Origin: Treponema sp.
GTDB lineage: Bacteria > Spirochaetota > Spirochaetia > Treponematales > Treponemataceae
Assembly: GCA_016294035.1 (NCBI GenBank)
Contig: JAEDCT010000001.1
Span: 1 to 64,000 of the forward strand
DNA length: 64,000 nucleotides
Direction of reading: 5' to 3'
Shown here: in pieces, positions 19,150-28,412 of the stretch
Numbering within the stretch: position 1 is the first letter of the stretch
How the letters are laid out: the number at the start of each line of letters is the position of its first letter
Notes under the pieces: model-generated
What the model saw: the letters and a program-made list of their open reading frames with translations, nothing else
The model's database searches: none
What the model was told of the DNA's origin: nothing
Program-made: the position numbers and the translations under genes

Positions 19150-19531
19150 GGATACAGTAAGCCGGGTTCTGGTCTGCAATAATGCAGTGTGACCATCTAT
19201 CCACAGTGCCAGTTACCTGACACTTCCAGCAATCTACCCGCAGTAATAAGGCCGGAAACCAAACTGCTATATGATTTTGCTCCAGATGAGGTTTGCTTAT
19301 GCCGTTTCTGTTGCCAGACCCGCGGTAGGCTCTTACCCTGCCTTTTCACCCTTACCTGTTTCCAGGCGGTTATTTTCTGCAGCACTTTCTGTCAGTTCAG
19401 GGGTTATGCCACAAAAATGACAACTGCCCTGTCCTGCCCGGTTATTATCCGGCATCTTTTCCGGTGGAGCCCGGACTTTACCTCCCCAGGCATGTAAATC
19501 ATCTTACATACCCGAAGCGATCACAGTATCC
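19150..19531 (-). ncRNA. rnpB: RNase P RNA (class A)
   Basis: On the minus strand the RNA begins GGATACTGTGATCGCTTCGG and ends CCCGGCTTACTGTATCC, so the ends pair as helix P1 (GGATAC/GTATCC). The universally conserved block near the 5' end, GAGGTAAAGTCCGGGCTCC, is present, as is the AGAACCCGGCTTAC block at the 3' end. It is the catalytic subunit that matures tRNA 5' ends. It begins only 8 bases after the stop of the zinc-ribbon gene and is followed by a T-run. Ends are accurate to a few bases. Confidence 0.95.
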
Positions 19532-19539
19532 TGAATATA

Positions 19540-20397
19540 CTAGTTTTCAAAATCCATTGACTTTGAATCTTCTTCGTCAATTGAGTCATCTGACATGTCA
19601 ATAAGATCATCATCTTCATCTCTGAAAAGATCATCGTCAGAATCAGCTGCATTAACTGAAGATTCCAGTGAATAGAAGTTGGAATCAGTTGATTCCTCAT
19701 AGAACAAAATTCTACTGCAGTATGGGCAGAAAAGAATCTTCTCACCACGCTGAACTTCATTTGCGAACTGTGCCGGAAGAACCATATGACATCCGTCACA
19801 TACATTTCCCTTAACGGAAACAATACCCTTTCTGTTTCTGCGAATAATGCGCTGGAACTTCATGATTGTTTCAGGATCAATTCCCTCACACTCTGCATCT
19901 TCCTGAGCCTTGAGTTCCTGAAGCTTGCTGTTGAAAGATTCATATTCCTTGTCCATATTGGCCTTGGACTCATTGATATCCTGTTCCATAGAAGAAATAG
20001 TCTCTTCAAGACTCTTGAGTGTATCCTGGAGCTCAGCAAGATTCTTTTCCTCATGCTGAAGTTCCTTGCGCTTAGAATCTTCAAGATCCTGGGCTTCCTT
20101 AATCTGCTTGTCAAGAATCTCATACTCACGGTGAGTTGAAATTCCATCCATGGCCTTTTCGCCTTCTTCGCGTTTTCTCTGAGCCTCTTCAAGTTCAGAT
20201 TTAAGCTGTGCAACCTGAGCCTTCTTTGACTCATACTGCTCATTCTTCTCAATATATTCTTTCTTGAAGCTGTCGTGTGTTTCTGTTGTTCCAACAAGTG
20301 ACTTTGGAAGTTCCTCTACCTTTGCTTCAATGTCATACTTTTCTGCAAGTATGTCCTGTAATCTCTTAAGTTTGTCTAATTCTTCTGTCATCTGCAT
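19540..20397 (-). CDS. Coiled-coil protein with C4 zinc ribbon (zf-RING_7/DUF164 family)
   Basis: 285 residues. About residues 5-180 are an almost unbroken charged coiled coil; then come CDGCH and CPYC, forming a four-cysteine ribbon (about 200-235), and a very acidic C-terminal tail. This layout matches the bacterial and archaeal zf-RING_7 family, proposed to bind nucleic acid. GAGG precedes the first ATG. Its coding region abuts rnpB; the two may share a transcript. Confidence 0.8.
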   Translation of the reverse strand: MQMTEELDKLKRLQDILAEKYDIEAKVEELPKSLVGTTETHDSFKKEYIEKNEQYESKKAQVAQLKSELEEAQRKREEGEKAMDGISTHREYEILDKQIKEAQDLEDSKRKELQHEEKNLAELQDTLKSLEETISSMEQDINESKANMDKEYESFNSKLQELKAQEDAECEGIDPETIMKFQRIIRRNRKGIVSVKGNVCDGCHMVLPAQFANEVQRGEKILFCPYCSRILFYEESTDSNFYSLESSVNAADSDDDLFRDEDDDLIDMSDDSIDEEDSKSMDFEN

Positions 20398-20431
20398 GGC
20401 ACAAACCTCATTTTCAATATTTTATAAGAAT

Positions 20432-20452
20432 ACATAATTTCACAAATTATGT
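20432..20452. repeat. Perfect 21-bp palindrome between rpoD and the zinc-ribbon gene
   Basis: ACATAATTT-CAC-AAATTATGT: nine-base arms around a three-base centre, 35-55 bases upstream of the zinc-ribbon start codon and downstream of the rpoD stop. The size and symmetry suit a dimeric repressor site; it is too AT-rich to be a good terminator. Confidence 0.5.
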
Positions 20453-20507
20453 CTATGTCTTGTATTTGCAAGCATGCCGCAAACACATTATTAATCAGAT
20501 GAAAATC

Positions 20508-22517
20508 TCAGGAATCAATATAATCGCGCAATCCCTGGGCTCTCTTTGGATGTCTTAGCCTTCTGAGAGCCTTTGCTTCAATCTGGCGGATTCTTTCACG
20601 GGTAACATTGAAATAAAGACCAACTTCTTCCAGTGTAAGTGAATATCCGTCTTCAAGACCGAATCTCATCTTAAGAACATCCTGTTCCCTCTGAGGGAGC
20701 TTGCTGAGAACACTTGAAAGCTGCTCCTTGAGAAGTGTATATGCAGTCTGATTTGCAGGATTCTCAACTTCCTTGTCTTCAATGAAGTCTCCCAATGAAC
20801 TGTCTTCTTCTTCTCCAATTGGAGTTTCAAGAGAAATAGGCTCCCTGGCAACATTCTTAACCTGCTTTACACGTGATAATGGCCATGAAAGCTGTGCTGC
20901 GATTTCCTCATCAGTTGGTTCGCGACCAAGTTTCTGCATAAGCTGACGGCTCTCGCGGACAACCTTATTGATCTGTTCGATCATGTGAACAGGAACGCGG
21001 ATTGTACGGGCCTGATCCGAAATTGAGCGTGTAATTGCCTGTCGAATCCACCATGTGGCATATGTTGAAAATTTGTATCCCTTTCTGTATTCGAATTTTT
21101 CAACAGCCTTGATAAGACCGATGTTGCCTTCCTGAATAAGATCAAAAAGCTGAAGTCCACGGTTCGTATATTTTTTGGCAATGGAAACAACAAGACGAAG
21201 GTTTGCATTGATAAGGCGGTTCTTTGCCCTTTCAAGCTGAATTCTACCCCTCTCGATTTCCTTCTTCATCTCAATGATTTCCTCAACTGAGTTTTCAAAA
21301 GAATACTCAAGCTCACGGAGTTTTCTGTCAATCTTCTGGATTTCTGTATAGTCAGAGCGGATCTCATCTGCCTTGAGACCAAGCTCCTTTTCAAGCTTTA
21401 CGCATTCATTGTGAATTGCAAGACGTCGTCCAATACTGCGAAGCCCGACAGCATCCTTGATGCGCAGCTTCTTCATGCGGCGTTCCTGAACCATGTGATA
21501 TTCATCAATTTTTTTAGAGGCATCAATGAATTTTGCGCTGAATTTCTCAATTTCCTCAGTCTGAAGAACAGCATCTTTCAGGAGTTCCTTGATAGGTTCC
21601 CGAAGCTTAATAAGCTTTGTGTCATTGAAAATATTCATTGACGGATCTTCTGAATGAAGCTGCTTCTTGAGAACAACATATTCAGACATCTGCTCACGAA
21701 CAGGCTTGACATACTCAATGTAAGAACTTCTCAATCTGCGGCGCTCAGCCATTTCCTCATTGAGTTCCTTGCGAAGCTTTCCCGGCTCGTGGGGATCAAT
21801 TCTCTTGAAGATAATATGACAAATCTGATAAAACTCAGGAACAATCATTCCGGAATTTCTGATGACATTGGTAATTATGTTCTGACCATCTTCCATCTGC
21901 TTGGAAAGTATTACTTCCTGTTCAGCAGTGAGAAGATTTTCCTTACCAATCTCACGAAGATAAAGACGAATTGGATCATCTATGTTGGAATCCTTATCAT
22001 TGGCAACAAGCCTGTGCTTTGACTCATCATCAATCTTAGCGTCTTCTGATTCACCAAGACCCTCGTCATCCTCATCATCGAGCATGTCCTCTTCTTCTTC
22101 TTCGACTTCTTCCATAATCTGAATGTTATTCTTGGAAAGAAGCTGAAGAACGCCCTCCATTTTTGGAGAGTTTACGAATTCCTGTGTCAAAATCTCGGTG
22201 ATTTCGTCCCATGAGATAATCTGCTTGCTTGCTGCAACATCCAGGAGTTTCTTTACAAGAGGATCTTCCTCTTCTTCAAGATCTTCTTCAGAACTATCAG
22301 AGGATTCCTTTTGTGCACCGTCGGATTTATTTTCAGTCTTCCTGGACTTTTTCCTTGGTTCATCTACAACTGAATCTTCAGTTTCAGTATCATCTATTGT
22401 GGATTCCATTTCTTCAGAATCAGTTTTCTTTTTCTTTGATTTAGCAACTTTCTTTTCGACAGTTTCTTCTTTTTCAACGTTTTTTGATGTCTTTGCTTCG
22501 GAAGACTTCTTAGCCAT
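20508..22517 (-). CDS. rpoD: Housekeeping RNA polymerase sigma factor RpoD (sigma-70)
   Basis: 669 residues. A Lys/Ser/Glu-rich, low-complexity N-terminus (1-90) and an acidic patch (about 130-160) surround region 1.1; then region 1.2 (DPIRLYLREIG), 2.1-2.4 (NLRLVVSIAKKYTNRGLQLF, the YATWWIRQAITR helix for -10 recognition), region 3 and region 4.2 (VTRERIRQIEAKALRRLR) for -35 recognition. It is the primary sigma factor. The start codon follows the dnaG stop almost directly, giving the dnaG-rpoD arrangement of a macromolecular-synthesis operon. Confidence 0.97.
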   Translation of the reverse strand: MAKKSSEAKTSKNVEKEETVEKKVAKSKKKKTDSEEMESTIDDTETEDSVVDEPRKKSRKTENKSDGAQKESSDSSEEDLEEEEDPLVKKLLDVAASKQIISWDEITEILTQEFVNSPKMEGVLQLLSKNNIQIMEEVEEEEEDMLDDEDDEGLGESEDAKIDDESKHRLVANDKDSNIDDPIRLYLREIGKENLLTAEQEVILSKQMEDGQNIITNVIRNSGMIVPEFYQICHIIFKRIDPHEPGKLRKELNEEMAERRRLRSSYIEYVKPVREQMSEYVVLKKQLHSEDPSMNIFNDTKLIKLREPIKELLKDAVLQTEEIEKFSAKFIDASKKIDEYHMVQERRMKKLRIKDAVGLRSIGRRLAIHNECVKLEKELGLKADEIRSDYTEIQKIDRKLRELEYSFENSVEEIIEMKKEIERGRIQLERAKNRLINANLRLVVSIAKKYTNRGLQLFDLIQEGNIGLIKAVEKFEYRKGYKFSTYATWWIRQAITRSISDQARTIRVPVHMIEQINKVVRESRQLMQKLGREPTDEEIAAQLSWPLSRVKQVKNVAREPISLETPIGEEEDSSLGDFIEDKEVENPANQTAYTLLKEQLSSVLSKLPQREQDVLKMRFGLEDGYSLTLEEVGLYFNVTRERIRQIEAKALRRLRHPKRAQGLRDYIDS

Positions 22518-22520
22518 TAT

Positions 22521-24329
22521 TTAACCCTTCATTTTTTGGATTTGAGCGTCAATTTCCATCTTTTTCTTACAGAGTTCAACCTTTTTAAGAACATCCTCTT
22601 CAACGATGCTCTTTTCCAACCGAACAATCTCTTCCTGAATCATTCTCTTTCTGTTTGTCAAAACATTAAGCTTCAGGAAATTTATGCTGCCCTCAACAGA
22701 CTCAGACGCCTTGTCTGAATGCTCCTTAACGGATTTTATAATCAGGGCTCGAAATTCCTCGCTTTCAATTCTGTTGAGAATGTTAGCAACGGAAAATGAA
22801 TTGTTGCGATGGCATTCCTCCATAACAATGAACAATTGCCGTGCAAAGGGATCTGCCAGATCATCAACGGAAATTTCACTGCTCATTCTAACAAAGAAAC
22901 CTGGATCATCAGTCACAGCTGTCATTACAGCTTGCAGTTCGGCGTTTTTGACTATCTTAGGTAGGGTCTTGGCCACATCAGACTGCTTGATTCCTGAAAC
23001 TCTTGCTCTTGCAGCTACTTGTTCACGATTGACGTAATCCTTTAGAGCAGCCTCCTTTTCAATTCCGAATGCCTGGCACAACAGGTCCAGACATGCTTGC
23101 TTCTGTGTTTCCAGCTTGAGGGTATCCAAATATTCAAAGAACTCCAGCGAAGCCTTTGCCTTTCCTTCAGGCGTGTCCTTTGGATACATTTCTTGCAGTT
23201 TAGACAACAGATAGTCGAAATCAATTATAGCACACCCAACCTCATTCGTCAAGTAATCAGCTCCATATGTGACCATAACTTCTGCAGGATCCTTTCCACC
23301 CTTTATTCGAATGACCTTGACGGGAATATCCTGCTTACGGCACATAAAAATGGCTCTTTTAGTAGCCTTCTGTCCCGCGCCATCAGAGTCAAAGGAAAGA
23401 TAAACCTCATCCACCAGATTTTTTACAAGAAGTATCTGCTCATCAGTCAATGCCGTTCCCAGAGGTGCAACTGCATAATTAATGCCGCACTGATGATATG
23501 CTATGACATCCATGTATCCTTCACAGAAAATGACCTTCTTCGATTCCCTTATAGCCTGCTTGGCAAAATTGAAGGCATAGAGAGTGCTGCCTTTCTTATA
23601 TTGTATCAAGTCGCCGGAATTAAGATATTTCGGAGATTTCTCACTGTCTCCCCGCAAGAATCTTCCGCCCATGGCAACAACCTGTCCGTTTCTGTCAAAG
23701 ATGGGAAACATGAGCCTGTCGGAGAAAAATGCATATTCAGGATACCGGGAGCTGAAAAGCCCTGACTTATCCAGGAATTCCTTCGAATAGTTCTTTTTTT
23801 CAAGAAAACCACGAAGCCATTTTCTGTCACTGGGACTATACCCCAGCTTGAATTTTTCTATGGTTTCACGGGTAATGCCGCGTTTTGTTATGTAATCAAG
23901 GGCAAATTTTCCCTGGGGAGTTTCTGTGAGCATGTAGGAAAAGGAAGTTGACACCCTGTTGTACAAATCAATATATTCCTGCTTCAGCTTTGAGGTGTCA
24001 TCAGATTTCTGCATGGAAGACCCGGAGTTTTCATAGACAAGCTGAACACCGGCCTTTTTTGCAAGAATTTCAATGGATTCGGCATAGGAAACATTTTCCA
24101 TCTGCATGATAAAGTTGAAGGCATTACCCGCAGCATGGCATCCGAAGCAGTAGTAGAATTTCTTGTCGGGAGAGACACTGAAGGAAGGAGTCTTCTCATG
24201 ATGAAAGGGACAGCATCCCCAAAAATCATTGCCCCTCTGCTCAAGGCTCACATATTCCCCAACCAGTCCGACAATATCAGTTTTTCCCGAGACCTCATCA
24301 ATGGAACTCTTTGAAATAAACGATGCCAT
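22521..24329 (-). CDS. dnaG: DNA primase DnaG
   Basis: 602 residues: CHC2 zinc finger (CPFHH about 40-44; C61 and C64 in YYCFGC), catalytic core, TOPRIM domain with EGYMD (Glu) and DSDGAG (Asp pair), and a divergent C-terminal helicase-interaction region. It makes replication primers. It lies between mltG and rpoD in one minus-strand operon. Confidence 0.96.
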   Translation of the reverse strand: MASFISKSSIDEVSGKTDIVGLVGEYVSLEQRGNDFWGCCPFHHEKTPSFSVSPDKKFYYCFGCHAAGNAFNFIMQMENVSYAESIEILAKKAGVQLVYENSGSSMQKSDDTSKLKQEYIDLYNRVSTSFSYMLTETPQGKFALDYITKRGITRETIEKFKLGYSPSDRKWLRGFLEKKNYSKEFLDKSGLFSSRYPEYAFFSDRLMFPIFDRNGQVVAMGGRFLRGDSEKSPKYLNSGDLIQYKKGSTLYAFNFAKQAIRESKKVIFCEGYMDVIAYHQCGINYAVAPLGTALTDEQILLVKNLVDEVYLSFDSDGAGQKATKRAIFMCRKQDIPVKVIRIKGGKDPAEVMVTYGADYLTNEVGCAIIDFDYLLSKLQEMYPKDTPEGKAKASLEFFEYLDTLKLETQKQACLDLLCQAFGIEKEAALKDYVNREQVAARARVSGIKQSDVAKTLPKIVKNAELQAVMTAVTDDPGFFVRMSSEISVDDLADPFARQLFIVMEECHRNNSFSVANILNRIESEEFRALIIKSVKEHSDKASESVEGSINFLKLNVLTNRKRMIQEEIVRLEKSIVEEDVLKKVELCKKKMEIDAQIQKMKG

Positions 24330-24342
24330 TTCTACAGAAGAC

Positions 24343-25389
24343 CTATTTTTTAACGGAAATCATATTACCGATTTTTTCATGCTGATCAAGTGTGCTGCTA
24401 AAGGTATGACGTCCCTCATCAGCATTGGTAAGGCGGAAATAGTAATAGTTTGTCTTTGGAGGATCTGCAACTGCATTAAGGGAAACCAGTCCCGGATTTG
24501 AGATTGGACCAGGAGGCAAAGCAGCCCATTTGTAGGTATTGTACGGACTGTCAATTCTCAGGTCTCTGTTGAAAATTCGGTCAGGATGTGGAAGCCCCTG
24601 AATTTCTGTGATTATGTATACAATTGTTGCACAAGATTCAAGCCCCATTCCAATCTTGATTCTGTTATAGAAAACGCTGGCAATAAGAGGTGCCTCATCC
24701 TTGACCCTGTATTCCCTTTCGACGATTGAAGCCACAACAAGCTTTTCCAGAAGTTTTTCCGGCTCAAGATCCTTAAGACCGGGAATAGAACTGATTCTGT
24801 CAAAAAATGTGGTCACAAGGGTGTCAATAACAATTTTCTCATCCATTCCGGGAGTAAAGAAATAGGTGTCCGGATAAAGATACCCCTCAAGGGAATCTGC
24901 TGGAACATGGTATTTTTCAAGAAGATCCCTGCTGGAACAAAGTTCAATGAATTTCTGGCCGTCACACACCTTGTTTTCCTCAAGAAGATTTCCAATCTGA
25001 GTCTTGGTAAGGCCTTCCGGAATACTTACGGTAATGTACTCCTGGCGTCCTTCCTGAATTGTGGAATATATTTCCCTGAGGGACATTTTGTTTGTGATGT
25101 AGTATGTTCCCGTGCGAAGATTGAATGCCTCTTTTGGAGTAAACACATGGAATCTGGCAGCATAGTAGAAAAACCTGTCATTCCTGATGAGATTGAGATC
25201 CATGAGACGCTTTGAAACATCTCTTACGGAGTCCCCCTGAACAACGCTTATTTTTTCACCACGCTCATCTTCATCAGCTCCGGAAACCGGCTTGCAAAGA
25301 TAAAAGAAAGCAGAAACTGCAAAAACAACTGCGACTGCAACAACTGCAAGAAGCCATGCAAAAAACCTGATGACAACACCCTTTTTCAT
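24343..25389 (-). CDS. mltG: Endolytic murein transglycosylase MltG (YceG)
   Basis: 348 residues with an N-terminal membrane helix (about 8-28), a LysM-like segment and the YceG catalytic domain with the conserved Glu in SIVEREY and the IASVFYNRI and NTYKWAALPPGPISNPG signatures. It cleaves nascent glycan strands to end elongation. Its start overlaps the stop of the upstream hydrolase gene (TAATG). Confidence 0.93.
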   Translation of the reverse strand: MKKGVVIRFFAWLLAVVAVAVVFAVSAFFYLCKPVSGADEDERGEKISVVQGDSVRDVSKRLMDLNLIRNDRFFYYAARFHVFTPKEAFNLRTGTYYITNKMSLREIYSTIQEGRQEYITVSIPEGLTKTQIGNLLEENKVCDGQKFIELCSSRDLLEKYHVPADSLEGYLYPDTYFFTPGMDEKIVIDTLVTTFFDRISSIPGLKDLEPEKLLEKLVVASIVEREYRVKDEAPLIASVFYNRIKIGMGLESCATIVYIITEIQGLPHPDRIFNRDLRIDSPYNTYKWAALPPGPISNPGLVSLNAVADPPKTNYYYFRLTNADEGRHTFSSTLDQHEKIGNMISVKK

Positions 25390-26333
25390 TATATCTCTAT
25401 TTCCTGTCCTTCTCTGGATATATGAATGCCAACCTTATTGTCAGCATTGAATTTCTTGTAGTTCTGTCCTGCATAAAGAATAGAATCAAGCTTCTTGTCA
25501 TCATAATTTGGCTCATGATGGAAGAAATAAAGGTCCTTGATATTCCAGATACTGGCAAAATCAATGGCAGAACTGAATGAACTGTGTCCCCAGTTTATTT
25601 TCTGGATTGCCTCAGGACTGGTGTACTGGCAGTCAAACAAGATGACATCAGCATCCTTGAAAAAATAGTTACGCTGGATATCAATGTTGAAATCAGAAGG
25701 CTGAAGCTCCACATCAGTACCGTAGATGAGTTTCTTTCCGTCTTCCTCAAATGAATATGAATAGCTGTCACCAGGATGAGTCATTCTGTGAGTATTAATC
25801 TTAACTCCGTCAATTTCAAAAGGAACACCCTCCTCCAACTGATGGAAAGTAAACCTGTCCCTGATATTGGGCCAGCATGCATTAGGCGGGAAAAAAGGGG
25901 GGCTGCTCTGAGCTGCAAAACACTGTTCGGCATTTGGATGAACGGAATAAACATCAATTGTGGTATTTGGATTGAATGTCTGTCCAAAAAAAGGCAGACC
26001 CTGAATATGATCCCAATGGAAATGTGACATGAAAATATTGTAATGAAGATTTTCAGGCTGCTTCCCATAAACTGAATAGCTTCTCAAACCTGTACCGCAG
26101 TCAAGAAGAAAAACCTCACCATTCTTGGATCTGAGTTCCACGCAAGGTGTGTTGCCACCTACAGTTCCATAGAGCCAGTCAGGAAGTGACGAAAGAAACC
26201 TCATCTTTGCCTCCTCAGACTCAACATCCTTTGGTGTCATTCTTGAAACTACTGCAGCAATCTTTGACTGAATCTGCTCATTGCGCAATGGAGCTGAGAT
26301 TGACCCCCTGACTCCCCAGAAATGTAAAAGCAC
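25389..26333 (-). CDS. Metallo-beta-lactamase-fold hydrolase
   Basis: 314 residues. The zinc motif HFHWDH (near residue 100) and the opening LHFWGVRGS are typical of a phosphodiesterase-like MBL subfamily (related to PhnP/cAMP phosphodiesterases); CGTGLR precedes the metal site and DTHRMTHPG-like and DCQY segments supply later ligands. The start is GTG at 26333, supported by GGGGGA seven bases upstream and a strong promoter at 26363-26391. Substrate unknown; a nucleotide phosphodiester or RNA is plausible. It leads the mltG-dnaG-rpoD operon. Confidence 0.82.
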   Translation of the reverse strand: MLLHFWGVRGSISAPLRNEQIQSKIAAVVSRMTPKDVESEEAKMRFLSSLPDWLYGTVGGNTPCVELRSKNGEVFLLDCGTGLRSYSVYGKQPENLHYNIFMSHFHWDHIQGLPFFGQTFNPNTTIDVYSVHPNAEQCFAAQSSPPFFPPNACWPNIRDRFTFHQLEEGVPFEIDGVKINTHRMTHPGDSYSYSFEEDGKKLIYGTDVELQPSDFNIDIQRNYFFKDADVILFDCQYTSPEAIQKINWGHSSFSSAIDFASIWNIKDLYFFHHEPNYDDKKLDSILYAGQNYKKFNADNKVGIHISREGQEIEI

Positions 26334-26362
26334 AATTATCCCCCAAACCGAAAAGTGCTGAA

Positions 26363-26391
26363 ATTATATTGAAAAAACAATGGTTTATCAA
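26363..26391 (-). promoter_or_regulatory. Near-consensus sigma-70 promoter of the MBL-mltG-dnaG-rpoD operon
   Basis: On the minus strand TTGATA (26386-26391), a 17-base spacer, then perfect TATAAT (26363-26368). Start of transcription is predicted near 26356, about 23 bases before the GTG start codon. It lies between the trpS stop and the hydrolase gene. Confidence 0.75.
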
Positions 26392-26422
26392 TTGGAAAGG
26401 TCTTTTGTCACAATTTATTAAA

Positions 26423-27514
26423 TTAAATCTTCATGTTCATTGCTTCACGAACTTCATCAAGTGTCTGAACTGCAATGGCACGAGCCCTGTCCACACCTTC
26501 AAGAAGAACCTGACGGATATAGTCCTCGTTCTTTTCAAGTTCTGCACGCTTTGTGCGCAATGGACGAAGTTCTTCATTAAGGGCTTCAGTAAGGCACTTC
26601 TTTAGCTCACCGCTGCCCTTGTCTCCGATGCGGTCTGCAACAACTGCAGGATCTTCCTTTGTGCACAGAGAAATAAGTGAAAGAAGGTTTGCAACTTCCG
26701 GACGATTCTCAGGATCGTATGTGATTACGCGTTCGCCATCTGTCTTTGCCTTCTTGATGAGGGCTGCAGTTTCATCTTCCGTATTACAGAGGAAAATTGC
26801 ATTGTTGCGGCTCTTTGACATCTTCTGGGTTCCGTCAAGTCCCATGATGCTTGGTGTCTTTGAAAGGAGAGCCTGTGGCAACGGAAAAATAGGATCACGT
26901 CCCTTGCAGAATTTCTTGTTGAAGGACTTTGCAATGTTGCGTGTAAGTTCAATATGAGGAAGCTGATCTTTTCCTACAGGAACAACATTTCCCTTGCAGA
27001 AAAGAATGTCGCAGGCCTGATGGATTGGATATGTATACATGCCGGCATTTACGTTTGTAAGGCCCGCACTCTGAATCTCTTCCTTAACTGTTGGGTTACG
27101 GCTAAGCTCAGAATTGCTGACGAGTGTCATGAATGGAAGCATAAGCTGGTTACATTCAGGAATGTAAGAATGAGGATAGATAATTGTGTTCTCACCCGGT
27201 TCAATACCTGCAGCAAGATAATCAATTACAAGCTGCTTTGTATTCTGGCTAATCTTGTCAAAAGCATCATGATCAGTAAGAACCTGATAGTCAGCAATAA
27301 GAATCATTGTCGGCACACCCATCTTTGAAATGCGCACTCTATTCTGCAATGATCCGAAATAGTGCCCGATATGAAGGCGGCCTGTAGGTCTGTCTCCAGT
27401 AAGAACGCGGTATTTTTTTGGATTTACTGCGATATCTGCTTCAAGAGCCTTTGAGCGCTCTACTGCAGCCTCAAAAGTTTTGTTAGGATCAAATTCCTTG
27501 TTTTCTTCTGCCAT
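26423..27514 (-). CDS. trpS: Tryptophanyl-tRNA synthetase
   Basis: 363 residues, class I fold: the HIGH motif (HIGH at 48-51, in TGRLHIGHYFGS) and KMSKS (in GTQKMSKSRNNAI) are both intact. It charges tRNA-Trp. AAAGGA precedes the ATG. The 142 bases upstream (27515-27656) carry no clear promoter or T-box. Confidence 0.95.
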   Translation of the reverse strand: MAEENKEFDPNKTFEAAVERSKALEADIAVNPKKYRVLTGDRPTGRLHIGHYFGSLQNRVRISKMGVPTMILIADYQVLTDHDAFDKISQNTKQLVIDYLAAGIEPGENTIIYPHSYIPECNQLMLPFMTLVSNSELSRNPTVKEEIQSAGLTNVNAGMYTYPIHQACDILFCKGNVVPVGKDQLPHIELTRNIAKSFNKKFCKGRDPIFPLPQALLSKTPSIMGLDGTQKMSKSRNNAIFLCNTEDETAALIKKAKTDGERVITYDPENRPEVANLLSLISLCTKEDPAVVADRIGDKGSGELKKCLTEALNEELRPLRTKRAELEKNEDYIRQVLLEGVDRARAIAVQTLDEVREAMNMKI

Positions 27515-27656
27515 GACTTTTTCCTTTCAATATTTACTAAACATTCAGCCGACAAATTAACTGAGGCTGACATCAAGTGAACCAGCACTAAATTACGGGC
27601 AATTCTATTCTATTTTTTCCGGTTTATCAACTGAAAGAACAAAAACATTTCCTGAA

Positions 27657-28412
27657 CTACAAGCTAAACCTGTATCCAAGAAACTCAAGAGTGCATGCAG
27701 TAAAATCAAAAGTGCTCTTTCCATCAAAGGCCGGATCATACAGAGCATCATTAAGCACAGGCAATGAAACCCAGGACAAATGACACCTAACCTGGTGCTT
27801 AAATCCCCTGGTTATCCTGCAACTGGCACTATACAACCCGCCATCCATATTTCTTGCAATAATTTCAGTGGTGTAGATTTTATTTCCAGCCTTCTTTTTG
27901 GCAGCCATTCCCGAAAGTTCGGTAACCGGGCGAACCTCCCTGCCGGAAAGTCCAAAAAACCTGAATCTGGAGGAGACGGAAACTGACGAACACTCGTTAG
28001 CTGTAGAATTTTCCAGACACTTGAAGAATTTTCTCACATCATCGCAATGGGGAGGATAACTATCGTTAGTTAGCAAACTTGCATCCAATCTGCATGTTGC
28101 CGAATAATGCTTCACAAACCTGTCACAGGCCTGCTCTTCAATCATAAGTTCATAGAAATCCTGGGATGCTGCAACAAGAACAAGTCCGCGGGTATCCGTG
28201 TCAATTCTGTGAATTAATCCACGCTCAATGGGCTTTCGTCCTGAGACACCATCAATTTGAGGAAACAGTTTCATTGCCTGAAACAATGCACAGTCATCAT
28301 TTTCCGACAGTGGTGCACTGGGAAGCCCACTGGGTTTTTCAAGAATAACAAAAGGTTCGGATGTACTTGGTTCATGCAGAATTCTTATTTTCATTTCAAC
28401 ATTACCTGTCAT
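27657..28412 (-). CDS. RluA-family pseudouridine synthase, short form without S4 domain
   Basis: 251 residues. The catalytic motif is GLIHRIDTDTRG, with the Asp after HRI as nucleophile; the later HQVRCHLSWVSLPVLND matches the family's C-terminal signature. There is no S4 RNA-binding domain, and the middle contains a Ser-rich insert. Target RNA is unknown. The start overlaps the end of the rluD-like gene by 11 bases; an ATG at 28394 is an alternative. Confidence 0.85.
   Translation of the reverse strand: MTGNVEMKIRILHEPSTSEPFVILEKPSGLPSAPLSENDDCALFQAMKLFPQIDGVSGRKPIERGLIHRIDTDTRGLVLVAASQDFYELMIEEQACDRFVKHYSATCRLDASLLTNDSYPPHCDDVRKFFKCLENSTANECSSVSVSSRFRFFGLSGREVRPVTELSGMAAKKKAGNKIYTTEIIARNMDGGLYSASCRITRGFKHQVRCHLSWVSLPVLNDALYDPAFDGKSTFDFTACTLEFLGYRFSL

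Noticed and set aside
23097..23765. A 222-codon open frame on the plus strand opposite dnaG
   Set aside because: Antisense to the well-conserved primase core; the translation is low in recognisable features.
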